64,000 nucleotides of DNA from CAYGVX01 sp964544285 (GCA_964544285.1 CAZJAQ010000001.1:38544-102543); one strand, 5' to 3'. Positions 1-8,857 are shown, counted from the stretch's first letter. Notes: generated from the letters alone by a model not told the origin. Made by a program: numbers and translations.

Positions 1-1167
1 GGGGAGACGATCGTAATTAGAGACGGAAAACGCGCACCTTTCTACGTCGAGAAAGAAGCATCCTTCGAAATGACTCATGGCAAAGACTCGGAAGTGGAAG
101 AGTCTGAAGGAAACACGGTTCCCATGTCTTGGCAGAAGGCAGCAGGAGAAATCCTTGCCCTAGAAAAACCGACGGTCGTTATGATCATGGGCGAGGTAGA
201 CTCTGGAAAGACGAGTCTCTGCACATTCTTAGCTAACACAGCCCTCAAAGCCCAGCGCGCTGTAGCCATAATCGACGCCGACTTGGGACAATCAGATATA
301 GGACCGCCTACCACGATAGGCTTAGCCTACGTCAAAAAACCCGTTAAAGACCTGTTTCACGTCAAAGCTGATGACGTGGGTTTTGTTGGCTACACGAGCC
401 CAGGAGGGGCAGAAGAATACGTTGTCAACTGCATCCTCAACTTCAGAAACCGAGTGCTGCGAAGTAGAGACTTTTTGGTAGTAAACACTGACGGTTGGGT
501 TGACGGAGAAGAAGCTGTCCGGTACAAGGTTATGTTAGTCGAAGCGGTTGCGCCCAGCGTAGTCGTGGGGATAGAGCAGGAGAAGGCGCTTTTACCGATA
601 CTTTCCAAGCTTGAAAAAGTTTCAGTCTTGACTGTTGAGCCCTCTACTGCAGTAAGGAAGCGTGATAAGGAAAAGCGGAAGGCGCTTCGCGAACTGGGGT
701 ACAAAAAATACCTTAGAAACTCGAAAGTAGAGGCTTTCCCACTTAACTGGGTTAAGATAGAGGGAATACATTCTGCTCCCTCGCTGTTTCTCACAGATGA
801 GCGGTTGAGAAGGATAGAGGAAACTCTGGGAATTCGCCCAGTTTTCTGCGAAGAAACCGTTAACGCTGTCTGGATAGTCATAAAGCAAACCCAGAGACTC
901 GATTTTGAGCGACTCAGGAAGGCTGAGGAGGTCTTCAAGAAAAAAATCAAGGTGATTTGGAAGGGCGATGAAAAAGGCTTGATCGCGGGATTGCACAATA
1001 AGGAAAACAAGTTTCTGGGTCTAGGCGTTATATGCGAAATCGATTACCGAAGGAAAGTAACGAAGGTGTCCACGCCAGTGGCTCAAGACGTTGTAACTAT
1101 ACGCGTTGGCAACGTGAAACTCGATGAAGAATGCAGAGAAACCGGCACGGCGAACTTGTGGAACTAG
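1..1167 (+). CDS. Clp1/Grc3-family polynucleotide 5'-kinase, 5' end outside window
   Basis: Predicted RNA 5'-OH kinase of the Clp1/Grc3/Nol9 family, acting in tRNA, rRNA or snoRNA processing. The Walker A motif GEVDSGKT lies at residues 41-48 counted from the ATG at 70. It is followed by the family DADLGQSDIGPP segment and a GYTSPGG segment. The frame is open from base 1, and the first 23 codons encode a GKRAPFYVE-type stretch that fits the end of the N-terminal beta domain of archaeal homologues. The ATG at 70 is therefore probably internal and the gene begins upstream of the window. The stop overlaps the convergent endonuclease III stop by 4 nt. Family assignment is firm; substrate is unknown. 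Confidence 0.85.
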   Translation, partial: GETIVIRDGKRAPFYVEKEASFEMTHGKDSEVEESEGNTVPMSWQKAAGEILALEKPTVVMIMGEVDSGKTSLCTFLANTALKAQRAVAIIDADLGQSDIGPPTTIGLAYVKKPVKDLFHVKADDVGFVGYTSPGGAEEYVVNCILNFRNRVLRSRDFLVVNTDGWVDGEEAVRYKVMLVEAVAPSVVVGIEQEKALLPILSKLEKVSVLTVEPSTAVRKRDKEKRKALRELGYKKYLRNSKVEAFPLNWVKIEGIHSAPSLFLTDERLRRIEETLGIRPVFCEETVNAVWIVIKQTQRLDFERLRKAEEVFKKKIKVIWKGDEKGLIAGLHNKENKFLGLGVICEIDYRRKVTKVSTPVAQDVVTIRVGNVKLDEECRETGTANLWN

Positions 1168-1853
1168 TCTTCGTCTCGTCTGGATGGGCACCATTGGTTA
1201 AATGGGCATCGAGAGCATAAGGGGTTCCTCGCCCTGCAGAACCTTCTTCCATGCAAGATCAGCAAGACGTGGACAGCATAGTAGTCTTCGGGGTCGAAGA
1301 GCTGTTGAAGCCCTCTCCTAACTTCTTCATGATTGGCTTTCACGTCTACAAGCCCTAGGCGTTTAGTAACTCGGTTCACGTGGGTATCCACGGGCAAAGT
1401 GGGTTTCTGTGCGCTGAAAAGGAGCACAACGTCAGCGGTCTTCGGTCCCACACCAGGCAGTTCAAGCAGTTTTTCGCGGGCTTGTTCGAGAGGTGTCTCG
1501 AAGATGAAGTTGAGAGAGCCACCAAAACGTTCTAGGACGATGTTGGCAAGCTTTTTGATGGTTCTTGCTTTGTTGCGGTACAACCCCGCCACTTTGAGGG
1601 CTTCTTCAATTCCCTCTATGCTGGCCTTCGAGAGGGCTTCGGGGCTTATCTCAAACTGCTTCGAGAGGTTTTCGAAGGCTCTAGCCGTGTTTCTGCTTGC
1701 TGTGTTCTGAGAGATCACGGTGACAATCAGCGTTTCGAAGGGGTTTCTCGCTCTGCCTCTCCAGTCTGGCAGCTTAGACTCTTTTCGGAGCACTTCCAAG
1801 ATTTTGTTTGCCCTCGTCTGAGTTGTGTTGCATGTCACCATTTTAAGCAGCAT
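1164..1853 (-). CDS. nth: Endonuclease III, base-excision DNA glycosylase/AP lyase
   Basis: Removes oxidised pyrimidines and cuts at abasic sites. The helix-hairpin-helix LPGVGPKTADVV is at residues 132-143, with K138 as the expected Schiff-base lysine. The catalytic aspartate is D156 in PVDTHVNR. A [4Fe-4S] loop follows with spacing C206-x6-C213-x2-C216-x5-C222. The length of 229 aa is normal. An in-frame ATG at 1841 would shorten the N-terminus by four residues and is equally acceptable. The gene is convergent with the RNA kinase and divergent from the parvulin. Confidence 0.93.
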   Translation of the reverse strand: MLLKMVTCNTTQTRANKILEVLRKESKLPDWRGRARNPFETLIVTVISQNTASRNTARAFENLSKQFEISPEALSKASIEGIEEALKVAGLYRNKARTIKKLANIVLERFGGSLNFIFETPLEQAREKLLELPGVGPKTADVVLLFSAQKPTLPVDTHVNRVTKRLGLVDVKANHEEVRRGLQQLFDPEDYYAVHVLLILHGRRFCRARNPLCSRCPFNQWCPSRRDED

Positions 1854-1873
1854 CGCTGAAGCACTGGGAGAAC

Positions 1874-1881
1874 CTTATAAA
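1874..1881 (+). promoter_or_regulatory. TATA box of leaderless parvulin gene
   Basis: CTTATAAA is centred about 26-27 nt upstream of the ATG at 1904, which is where archaeal transcription would start. No Shine-Dalgarno sequence precedes the ATG, so the mRNA is probably leaderless. This spacing favours 1904 over the upstream in-frame ATG at 1889. Confidence 0.65.
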
Positions 1882-1903
1882 CGGTTTCGTGCAATTATCC
1901 TTT

Positions 1904-2179
1904 ATGCCAGACAAAGTTCACTGCGCCCACATCCTTGTCAAGACGGAGAAAGAAGCAAACGCAGTCTTGGAGCGGTTGAAGAAGGGAGAAAAGTTTGCCA
2001 ACATGGCCAAAGAAGTTTCACTCTGTCCCTCGGGAAAACGGGGCGGAGACCTCGGAACCTTCGACAGAGGAGTAATGGTCAAGGAATTCGAGACTGCTGC
2101 CTTCGCCTTAGAGAAAGGACAGCTTTCACCCCTCGTAAAGACGAAGTATGGATACCACGTGATAAAGAGGCTCGAATAA
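1904..2179 (+). CDS. Parvulin-type peptidyl-prolyl cis-trans isomerase
   Basis: A single-domain cytoplasmic parvulin of 91 aa, catalysing prolyl isomerisation in protein folding. The family pattern is complete: AHILVKT near the start, a middle CPSGKRGGDLGTF segment and a C-terminal KYGYHVIKRLE. There is no signal peptide or extra domain, so it resembles small Par10-like enzymes rather than SurA or PrsA. The start at 1904 rests on the TATA spacing and on the family N-terminus. Confidence 0.9.
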   Translation: MPDKVHCAHILVKTEKEANAVLERLKKGEKFANMAKEVSLCPSGKRGGDLGTFDRGVMVKEFETAAFALEKGQLSPLVKTKYGYHVIKRLE

Positions 2180-2269
2180 GCACAAGATTCCCCCCTTCCT
2201 CTTCAAACTATCCTAACTAAACACTAAATACTGGTTGTGTAGAGCTAATTATGACACGGTGAACCTTGA

Positions 2270-2662
2270 ATGGCACGAGCGACGATTGTGAAGGAAGAAA
2301 TCTCAGAGAAAAACATGCGATTTCTAGCCATCTACATTGAGACGAAGAACGCGGTTTTGGTTTTCCTCAGCGAAGCCGAAGACCAACTTGGCACTCTAGC
2401 GGCATCGATTCCGCCAACCACCGAGATAATAACTCAACCACTCCTTTCTTCAGTGCTCCTAGGCGACAGAAACACCACAACAGCACGCATGCTGGCTGAA
2501 CACCTCGCCGCCAAGACTGGCAAGATAGGCCTAGTCTCCATACACCTCAGAACCATTAGCGAAGCCGAAGCAACCCCGCTTCTCATGAAGCTCTTCGACA
2601 AAGTCACCACGATGAGCAAAGCTGGGCAGGAGCATTTTGAAGGGGAGAGCGTTAGAACATGA
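2270..2662 (+). CDS. Small conserved archaeal protein, translationally coupled to UbiD
   Basis: A 130-aa soluble protein of unknown function with mixed alpha/beta character. A GGTGA ribosome site precedes the ATG in the CGGTGAACCTTG context. Its stop overlaps the UbiD start as ATGA (2659-2662), so the two are translated together and probably act in one process. The size and the VFLSE/SVLLGDR pattern recall proteasome assembly-chaperone 3/4-like folds, but that is a guess without a search. Confidence 0.7.
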   Translation: MARATIVKEEISEKNMRFLAIYIETKNAVLVFLSEAEDQLGTLAASIPPTTEIITQPLLSSVLLGDRNTTTARMLAEHLAAKTGKIGLVSIHLRTISEAEATPLLMKLFDKVTTMSKAGQEHFEGESVRT

Positions 2663-4011
2663 GCCTGCGAAGCTTCCTCAAAGAAACCGAGAAAGAACGG
2701 GACGTGTTGCATGTAGGGGAGAGGGTTTCGCCACGATTCGAATTTTCCTCCATAATCAAAGTCTTCGACCAAGAAGGACCGCTGCTCTTCTTCGACAACG
2801 TCAAGGACTGCGAGACAAAAGTCGTTGCAAACGTTTGCGGAACAAGAGAGAGGCTCTGCAGAGCCCTACAGGTTGGAAAAGAGAAACTATACAATTGTCT
2901 GACTGCTGCTTGGAGTTCACCAACCAAACCAAAGATCGTCGAAGACGGTCCAGTGAAGGAAGTGGCGGAAAAGCCGCAACTGTCCAAAATCCCAATCTTA
3001 ACCCATTTCGAGAAAGACGCGGGACCATACATCACCTCAGCCATAGCCTCAGCACGCAGCCCAGACAAGAAGATCGAGAACGTCTCAATACATAGGCTCC
3101 AAACGCTTGACGATAAACATCTAGCCATCAGACTCGTACCCCGCCATCTCTACGAACTCTGGAGTATAGCGAAAAAAGCAAAACAAGACTTAGAGGTAGC
3201 CATCTCCATAGGGTTGCACCCAGCGGTCTCGATGGCAGCCACCGCCATGGTGCCCTTCGGCATCAGCGAATATGGAGTAGCCAACACGTTGCTCAAGGGT
3301 AAGCTTAACCTGCTGAAATGCGAACACGTAGACGTCTACGTGCCCGCAGAAGCCGAATACGTCTTAGAAGGCGTCATGTCGACTCAAAAAGAGGTTTTGG
3401 AAGGACCGCTCGTCGACATAACAGGCACCTACGACATCCAAAGAAAACAACCCGTCATCGAATTAGTCGGTGTAATGCGACGCAAAGACGCAGTCTATCA
3501 AGCCCTCTTACCCTCTGGATGCGAGCATAAGCTTTTGATGGGATTACCTCGAGAAGTGAAGATTTGGGAAGCGGTTGCCAACACTGTGCCGAAGGTCAAG
3601 GCGGTTAACCTCAGCTACGGCGGCTGCGGCTGGCTCCACGCCATCGTCTCCATCGAGAAGCAGAAGGACAGAGACGCCAAGAACGCTTTAATGGCCACTT
3701 TTGCTGCGCATCCGAGTCTCAAGCACGCTGTAGTCGTCGACACCGACATAGACGTCTACAGTCCAGCAGAGGTGGAATGGGCAGTTGCCACGCGCTTCCA
3801 AGCGAGCGAAGACTTAATCGTCATTCCAAAGGCTCGAGGCTCCACGTTAGACCCTTCCGCAGACCAAGAGTCGGGCGAGACGACGAAGATGGGCATAGAC
3901 GCCACTCGCCCGCTTAGCAGAAAACCGGAAAAATTCGAGTTGGCTAAGATACCGACCGCCCGCCACGTTGAAAGGGTGATAGATGGGTTACGTGGCATGT
4001 TGGGAAAATAG
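2659..4011 (+). CDS. ubiD: UbiD-family prFMN-dependent decarboxylase
   Basis: A 450-aa member of the UbiD/Fdc family, which carries out reversible decarboxylation with prenylated FMN. The substrate-site residues appear as R146 (in SIHRLQ) and the LEGPLVDITG segment at 247-256, with E248 and D253 at the usual acidic positions; GPYITSAI is at 122-129. In archaea such proteins include the trans-anhydromevalonate-5-phosphate decarboxylase of the modified mevalonate pathway, and the HMG-CoA synthase-like gene in this window makes that role attractive. Other UbiD substrates remain possible. It is coupled to the upstream small gene. No UbiX flavin prenyltransferase is in the window. Confidence 0.88.
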   Translation: MSLRSFLKETEKERDVLHVGERVSPRFEFSSIIKVFDQEGPLLFFDNVKDCETKVVANVCGTRERLCRALQVGKEKLYNCLTAAWSSPTKPKIVEDGPVKEVAEKPQLSKIPILTHFEKDAGPYITSAIASARSPDKKIENVSIHRLQTLDDKHLAIRLVPRHLYELWSIAKKAKQDLEVAISIGLHPAVSMAATAMVPFGISEYGVANTLLKGKLNLLKCEHVDVYVPAEAEYVLEGVMSTQKEVLEGPLVDITGTYDIQRKQPVIELVGVMRRKDAVYQALLPSGCEHKLLMGLPREVKIWEAVANTVPKVKAVNLSYGGCGWLHAIVSIEKQKDRDAKNALMATFAAHPSLKHAVVVDTDIDVYSPAEVEWAVATRFQASEDLIVIPKARGSTLDPSADQESGETTKMGIDATRPLSRKPEKFELAKIPTARHVERVIDGLRGMLGK

Positions 4012-4041
4012 GGCGTACGTGTTCTGCAACTTGTTTTTGAG

Positions 4042-5232
4042 CTAGGCTTTCTCCTTTACTCTCTTCGCAACCGCCCTACCCAAAGCAACGGCTTTTTCCA
4101 CGTGCTCAGCCTTCGGAGGTCCGCGAATCTCCAGCGTATCAACAACTTCGAAGCCGCCTTGTTCCAAATGTGCCTTTATCCGCCTCGCTGCTCCACCGCC
4201 CCAGCCGAAGGAGCCGAAGACAGCCGCAACTTTTCCCCTGATGTCGAAGGAAGCGACGAGCTCAGTTGCGTACACTGCCAGGGGGTGGGCTCCGCCTAGG
4301 ACTGTGGGCGTGCCGATGACGACGGCGCTCGCGTCCACCAAATCCCTGAGCACATGGGAGATGTCGGCGACTGTGAGGTTGTAGGGCACTGCTTCCACGC
4401 CCTCGGACGAAATTGTCTCAGTAATCGTCCTCTCCAAGGCTTGCGTGCTTCCCCACATTGATACATAGACGACCACGACTTTCCTCTCTAAGGGTCCCCG
4501 TGTCCATTTTTCGTAAGCCTCGACGATGGGCTGAGGGTTTCGGTACACGGGTCCGTGGCTGGGAGCAATCATCTTCGGGTTCAAGGGCTTCACTTTGTCC
4601 AGGGCTTCTTGGGCTGACGCGGCGAAGGGCATCATGATTTCAGCGTAGTACCGCTTAGCTTCAGGCGGCAGCAGCGCGCCTACCTCGTCGGCGTAAAGCT
4701 TGTCCGAAGTCAAGTGGGCGCCGAAGAAGTCGCATGGAAACAGAATGCCGTCTTCAACGTCGAAAGTGAACATGGTCTCGGGCCAATGCAGCCAAGGAGC
4801 CTCGATAAACCTCAAAGTCTTGCCCCCGAGCTCCAGCGTATCGCCCTCTTTCACGACCATTCTCCTCTCAGCCGGCACGTCGAAGAACACTTCAGCCATG
4901 TTAGCGCCGAGCTTGGTTGCAACGAGCTTCGCATTCTTGGCAACTTTCATGATTGCGGGGATTCCGCCAGCGTGGTCGGGCTCGGCGTGGTTCATTATCA
5001 CGTAGTCTATTTTTTCTGCAGGCAAGGTTTGGTTGATTTTTGTGAGGAGAGTTTCTTCAAAACCTGGGTTGGTTGTGTCGATTAGTGCTGTCTTGTTTTT
5101 GCCCAGGACTAGGTATGAGTTGTAGGATGTGCCGTAGGGCAGTGGGATGAAGGCGTCGAAGACTCTGCGGTTCCAATCCTCTATGCCGACCCAGAAGACG
5201 TTGGAACTTATCTCCACGGTTTTTAGGGGCAT
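4042..5232 (-). CDS. fprA: Flavodiiron protein (A-type flavoprotein, FprA-like)
   Basis: Reduces O2 (or NO) to water, in archaea often using F420H2. The N-terminal metallo-beta-lactamase-like domain carries the diiron motif H82-x-E84-x-D86-H87 (NHAEPDHAGG) and WLHWPETM. The C-terminal flavodoxin domain begins near residue 255 (VVVVYVSMWGST) and contains GSFGWGGGAAR. The 396 aa match the minimal form without a rubredoxin domain. It starts at the ATG at 5232, with AT-rich sequence about 30 nt upstream as the likely promoter. It suggests occasional oxygen exposure of an anaerobe. Confidence 0.93.
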   Translation of the reverse strand: MPLKTVEISSNVFWVGIEDWNRRVFDAFIPLPYGTSYNSYLVLGKNKTALIDTTNPGFEETLLTKINQTLPAEKIDYVIMNHAEPDHAGGIPAIMKVAKNAKLVATKLGANMAEVFFDVPAERRMVVKEGDTLELGGKTLRFIEAPWLHWPETMFTFDVEDGILFPCDFFGAHLTSDKLYADEVGALLPPEAKRYYAEIMMPFAASAQEALDKVKPLNPKMIAPSHGPVYRNPQPIVEAYEKWTRGPLERKVVVVYVSMWGSTQALERTITETISSEGVEAVPYNLTVADISHVLRDLVDASAVVIGTPTVLGGAHPLAVYATELVASFDIRGKVAAVFGSFGWGGGAARRIKAHLEQGGFEVVDTLEIRGPPKAEHVEKAVALGRAVAKRVKEKA

Positions 5233-5425
5233 GTGTTAACACCGTCTCTGACTACAAGGTTGCTCCTAAATAAAACTATACACTAATATGCAGAAATTCG
5301 TTCTCGGTTTCATTCAGCCTGATGTTTTTTCGTTCGTTGTCGAGGGCAGAATCTGCACCCTGCCTGTGTTTGTCTTTTTTCGCAGAGACAAAGCCTAAAG
5401 AGAAGCCACGGCGAATCTCTTCTGG

Positions 5426-5432
5426 TTTATAT
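5426..5432 (+). promoter_or_regulatory. TATA box of CBS-domain gene
   Basis: TTTATAT lies about 37 nt upstream of the ATG at 5466. The predicted transcription start is near 5455, leaving a leader of about 10 nt with a GGTG ribosome site at 5451-5454. This selects the ATG at 5466 over the upstream in-frame start at 5322. Confidence 0.5.
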
Positions 5433-5465
5433 CTCGGGTGTAGAATATTAGGTGTGGTTGAGTTT

Positions 5466-5921
5466 ATGTCCTTGAAAGTTGAAGACGTGATGGTGAAAGA
5501 AGTAATCACCGTGGACGAGAAGTCGACCGTGAAGGAAGCAGCCGACATCATGAACAAGTTTGAAATAGGCTGCCTCATCGTAACCAAAGATGGAAAAGCA
5601 AACGGCATACTGACCGAGCGGGACTTGTTGAAAAGGGTGTTGAGCGACGCAAGGAACCCGAAAACGACGAAAGTGGGAGCTGTGATGTCTAAGCCCCTCA
5701 TCGTAGTGGAGCCAGACATGGACTTGGAAGAAGCCGCCAAGCTGATGTTTAAGCTGAAGATAAAGAAGCTTCCCGTGGTTCAAGACGGACGGTTAATGGG
5801 GCTGGTGACGCTTACTGACCTTGCTCGTTTTCAGCCGCAGATGATTCGCATCCTTAAGAAACTGAGTGAACAGATGGCGCCGAGGCGCATGCAGAAAGTC
5901 GTCGACTACTACGTCGTATAA
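5466..5921 (+). CDS. Tandem CBS-domain protein
   Basis: A 151-aa protein made of two CBS repeats (VEDVMVKEVITV near the start, then VGAVMSKPLIVV). These pairs form a Bateman module that binds adenosyl ligands and regulates a partner. The GILTERDLLKRV and GLVTLTDLARF segments are the usual repeat ends. There is no attached enzyme or DNA-binding domain, so the partner is unknown. The open frame extends to 5322, but the upstream part has no CBS character, and promoter spacing supports 5466. The neighbouring genes are on other strands or distant, so it is probably monocistronic. Confidence 0.88.
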   Translation: MSLKVEDVMVKEVITVDEKSTVKEAADIMNKFEIGCLIVTKDGKANGILTERDLLKRVLSDARNPKTTKVGAVMSKPLIVVEPDMDLEEAAKLMFKLKIKKLPVVQDGRLMGLVTLTDLARFQPQMIRILKKLSEQMAPRRMQKVVDYYVV

Positions 5922-6064
5922 CAGTTTTCACACCTTCTAAGACGCTCGTAAAGAATACCCTCTCGCTCACAGATGCAGATGATGGCGTCTCGCATTATCT
6001 GACTCCAAGGGATAACAAAAACATAAGGGACAAGCGTTCAAGAGAAGAGAAAAAGGAGAGGAGA

Positions 6065-6316
6065 TTACATGCAAGGGGTTCTCCTGCTTGCGTACATTAA
6101 TGCTAAGGCGCGCTTTCGTTCTGCTTCTATCTGGTATGTCAGACCATGAGTCACTTGTGCTGGAAGGCTTGCTGGGGAGTCGCACTCTTCAGCTGGGCTG
6201 TACGCTCCGCAGGCTTGCTCACCAAGGTCTACGGCTCTTTTGATCGAGGCATCGCCAAGTTTGCCCCCTAGTCCCGCATGAGGGGTTTGGGTTTTCCTTC
6301 CTATTTTCCACATCAT
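6065..6316 (-). CDS. Small protein of unknown function
   Basis: An 83-aa protein that I do not recognise. It is supported by a near-perfect Shine-Dalgarno, GGAGGTGA (6320-6327 on the minus strand), 3 nt before the ATG at 6316. A second ATG at 6313 is also well placed. It has an N-terminal WKIGRKTQTPHAGLGGKLG segment, three cysteines (ACGAY, EECDS, TPCM) and a basic end. It is divergent from the ArsR-type regulator across an intergenic region with two palindromes, so it may be a target of that regulator. Confidence 0.65.
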   Translation of the reverse strand: MMWKIGRKTQTPHAGLGGKLGDASIKRAVDLGEQACGAYSPAEECDSPASLPAQVTHGLTYQIEAERKRALALMYASRRTPCM

Positions 6317-6352
6317 CTTTCACCTCCACGTGCATCTTTCTGTTAATATGTT

Positions 6353-6395
6353 CATCTTAATACTAAGATGACCGTATCTTATAAAGATATCGGTC
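6353..6395. promoter_or_regulatory. Two adjacent palindromes in a divergent promoter, likely operators
   Basis: CATCTTAATACTAAGATG (6353-6370) is a perfect 7-bp inverted repeat with a 4-nt spacer. It is followed by an imperfect inverted repeat: GACCGTATCTT (6370-6380), ATA, then AAGATATCGGTC (6384-6395). Both lie between the ArsR-type gene and the divergent small gene and overlap a possible TATA element of the latter. Winged-helix dimers of this family commonly bind such sites and autoregulate. Confidence 0.6.
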
Positions 6396-6410
6396 TTAAT
6401 AGCAAAACCC

Positions 6411-6418
6411 TTTTATAC
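6411..6418 (+). promoter_or_regulatory. TATA box of ArsR-type regulator
   Basis: TTTTATAC is about 38 nt upstream of the ATG at 6453 and predicts transcription from about 6441. The GTG at 6438 would lie at or before the transcript start, so 6453 is the better start. Confidence 0.55.
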
Positions 6419-6452
6419 CCATTCATACACATACATAGTGAGGAAAACAAAC

Positions 6453-6996
6453 ATGAAAGCTACAAAAGTAATAAGCGACCCCGAAGCATTCAAACTGTTC
6501 GCCGACGAGACCAGAAGAAAAATAGTGTTCCTGCTCCGCGCCAAAGAGATGACTGTAAGCCAGATCGCCCAAGAGCTCAACATCACCCCGCAGACGGTCT
6601 ACCACCACACAAAAAAGCTCGTCGACGGCGGCATGGTAGAAGTGACGCGAGAAGTGCGCGTAGACCACCTCATCGAAAGCTACTACCAAGCCACGGCGGA
6701 GACTTTCCAATTCACCGTTGGAAAGACGTCCAGCAGCGCAAAGGCACTGAGAGAACAGATAGAGTCATCGCTAAACGCCTTGAAGAAAATGGGTTACAAG
6801 ATACAGTACGACGAAAAAGCCGTGACCCAGTTAGCCAAGCTTGAGATGGAAATGAATGAATGCTGCGGCGCCAAAGAAGCGGAGGACGCCATCTCTAAAC
6901 TGGATGACGTTGACTTGATGACGAAGCTGTCTGTTCAGGAGTACATAGGTCTCCTTTCGATGTCTGATGAAGAACTTGCCAAAGAAGATGAGATTA
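6453..6996 (+). CDS. ArsR-type winged-helix regulator, 3' end lost in assembly gap
   Basis: The first 181 aa of a transcriptional regulator. The N-terminal winged helix is clear: DPEAFKLFADETRRKIVFLLRAKEMTVSQIA, given here in two parts as the helix 1-2 segment up to RRKIVFLL and the recognition region NITPQTVYHHTKKLVDGGMV. A longer effector or dimer domain with a CC pair (MNECCGAKEA) follows. The frame runs open into the 100-N gap, so the C-terminus is missing. Adjacent palindromes suggest autoregulation. The ligand is unknown; the CC pair could bind metal or sense redox state. Confidence 0.8.
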
Positions 6997-7096
6997 NNNN
7001 NNNNNNNNNNNNNNNNNNNNNNNNNNNNNNNNNNNNNNNNNNNNNNNNNNNNNNNNNNNNNNNNNNNNNNNNNNNNNNNNNNNNNNNNNNNNNNNN
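6997..7096. other. Assembly gap (100 N)
   Basis: Exactly 100 undetermined bases, the usual placeholder for a scaffold join of unknown length. Genes on both sides are truncated by it, so adjacency of the left and right parts rests on scaffolding. Confidence 0.98.
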
Positions 7097-7581
7097 GGGT
7101 CTGGTGGGCACATTCTGCACACGACTTCTATGTTGGGGTTAAACTCCTTCGCAAAGCTTTGAAGATAGCCAAAGCGTACTTGTTTGCATGGAAACTCGCC
7201 CAATCCCTTGCTCATCCTCGTCTCTTGGGTTCGGCAGCGTGTCACTCGGAAAACCCCCTGCTTAGCCAATGCCTCCCATTCTTTCTCGGTCTGGTAGAGA
7301 GCCCAGCTCGTGTTGCGAAGGGTCTTTATCAAGGCTGCAACATCGTTGTCCTTCACGTCCAACGTTTCCTTCAATTCCCTAGCCTCGAGTTTTCCCATGA
7401 TTCTCCAGCAGCCCGCGTCAATCTCAGTAGCCGCCTCTGTCCCGAATTTTTCCTCTATCCCGAGGAAGTAGAGTCCGTCAACTCGCCAGAGGTTCTTGAT
7501 ATGCAAGAAAAACAGTTCGAGCAACTTGTCTTTGGGTATGTTGCCCAGCATTTCCAAGTCTTCTTTAGTTGGCCAACTCAT
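7097..7581 (-). CDS. DUF6125-like protein, C-terminus lost in assembly gap
   Basis: About 161 aa are visible, ending at CRMCPPD against the gap. The NLWRVDGLYFLGIEEKFGTEAATEID segment, read here as NLWRVDGLYFLGIEE plus GTEAATEIDAGCW, is the hallmark of a short archaeal/bacterial family I know as DUF6125 (number from memory). Function is unknown. Late cysteines (VTRCR, FPCKQ, CRMC) suggest a metal site. The ATG at 7581 has a GGTG ribosome site 7 nt upstream; the GTG at 7617 has none. Confidence 0.7.
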
Positions 7582-7641
7582 GCTGCACACCGTCTTAATC
7601 GGAACTATTCTTTTCACGAGCGCAAATAAGCCTTCAGTCGG

Positions 7642-8769
7642 CTAAACTAGAGTCTTCTGTTCTTTGCCCGAGATAAGACTCGACGCCCTCACCCCGACAA
7701 GCCTCACTTTCCTGCCTCTGCCCAGATAGGGCTGAGCGAGTTCTCGCACTGCTTTCTGGATGCTCTGCAGGTCGTTTGTGAAGAAAGACAAAGTCTTCCC
7801 ATGGGTGTGGGTTTCAAAGTTTTCGTAGCGGATTTTGACTGTCACCGTCTTGAAGAGTAGCTTGCGTTCCACGAGTTCCCCGTGGATTTCTACGCTGAGC
7901 TTGTCTAACGCTTCGAAGACGGGCTCGTAGTCAGCCGTGTCTTCTTCAAAAGTGGTTTCTCTGCCCACAGACTTGACCACGCCTCTTTCGGCGACTTTGC
8001 TCTCATCTACGCCTCGGGCTGAGAGGTGATACTGAGCTCCCATCACACCGAACTTTTCGGTTAAGACTGAGGCGTCGAAAGCTGCTAAATCGCCTATCGT
8101 CTTAATGCCCATCTCGTTCAGCTTGTGCTCCGTTTTCTTGCCCACCCACAGCAATTTTCGCACGGGCAACGGAGCCAAGAAACGTTCCACCTCACTTTCC
8201 ATGATAACCGTCAAACCGTCGGGCTTCTTAAAGTCGCTGGCAATCTTAGCTACGAGCTTGTTGGGACCCACACCGATGGAACAAGTGAGCCTCTCCTTCT
8301 CGTAAACCTCGCACTTTACAGCCTCAGCCAACTTTCTCGCCTCTTCAAAACTGTTTACTCTCTGGCTAACGTCCAGAAAAGCCTCGTCGAGCCCCCACTG
8401 CTCAAACTTGTCCGCGTATTTTCGCAGAATCTCCATGATTCGAGACGAAGTCTGGATGTAGAGCTTGAAGTTGGGCTGCAAGTACACGGCTTGAGGACAG
8501 AGCTTCCAAGCACGCGAGATGGGCATGCCCGACCGTACGCCGTATTTTCTTGCCTCGTAGTTACAAGTACTCACGACCCCTCTCCCTCTTCCCTCCTTAG
8601 GGTCAGCTCCGACAACGACGGGCTTCCCCTTCAATTCCGGATGCCCACGCTCTTCCACTGCGGCGTAGAATTGGTCCATGTCAACGTGAAAGATTATTCT
8701 GCGTTTGGCATCGTCTCTATTTTCTACTTGCATCCGCTCAACCGCCCAAGACCCTATGCGAGTCTTCAT
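7642..8769 (-). CDS. dinB: Y-family translesion DNA polymerase (Dpo4/DinB)
   Basis: An error-tolerant polymerase for lesion bypass. Motifs seen: IIFHVDMDQFYAAVE with the first metal aspartates, YEARKYGVRSGMP in the fingers, GLDEAFLD with the catalytic D-E pair, SIGVGPNKLVAKIASD in the palm, and a little-finger domain (VGRETTFEED to RLVGVRAS). The 375-aa length is about that of Sulfolobus Dpo4. The C-terminus ends EQKTLV and has no obvious QxxLxxFF PCNA-binding box. The ATG at 8733 is an alternative start. Confidence 0.93.
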   Translation of the reverse strand: MKTRIGSWAVERMQVENRDDAKRRIIFHVDMDQFYAAVEERGHPELKGKPVVVGADPKEGRGRGVVSTCNYEARKYGVRSGMPISRAWKLCPQAVYLQPNFKLYIQTSSRIMEILRKYADKFEQWGLDEAFLDVSQRVNSFEEARKLAEAVKCEVYEKERLTCSIGVGPNKLVAKIASDFKKPDGLTVIMESEVERFLAPLPVRKLLWVGKKTEHKLNEMGIKTIGDLAAFDASVLTEKFGVMGAQYHLSARGVDESKVAERGVVKSVGRETTFEEDTADYEPVFEALDKLSVEIHGELVERKLLFKTVTVKIRYENFETHTHGKTLSFFTNDLQSIQKAVRELAQPYLGRGRKVRLVGVRASSLISGKEQKTLV

Positions 8770-8857
8770 ACTGCAGAAGCATTGTGTTCCAATGCGTACA
8801 TAGGCTTTTTCCGAACACCCGAAGAATCAAGAGATGGTCTATTCGTAAGAGTGTCAA

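Noticed and set aside
390..1010. Minus-strand frames over the RNA kinase
   Set aside because: They lie opposite a clearly identified gene and have no family features.
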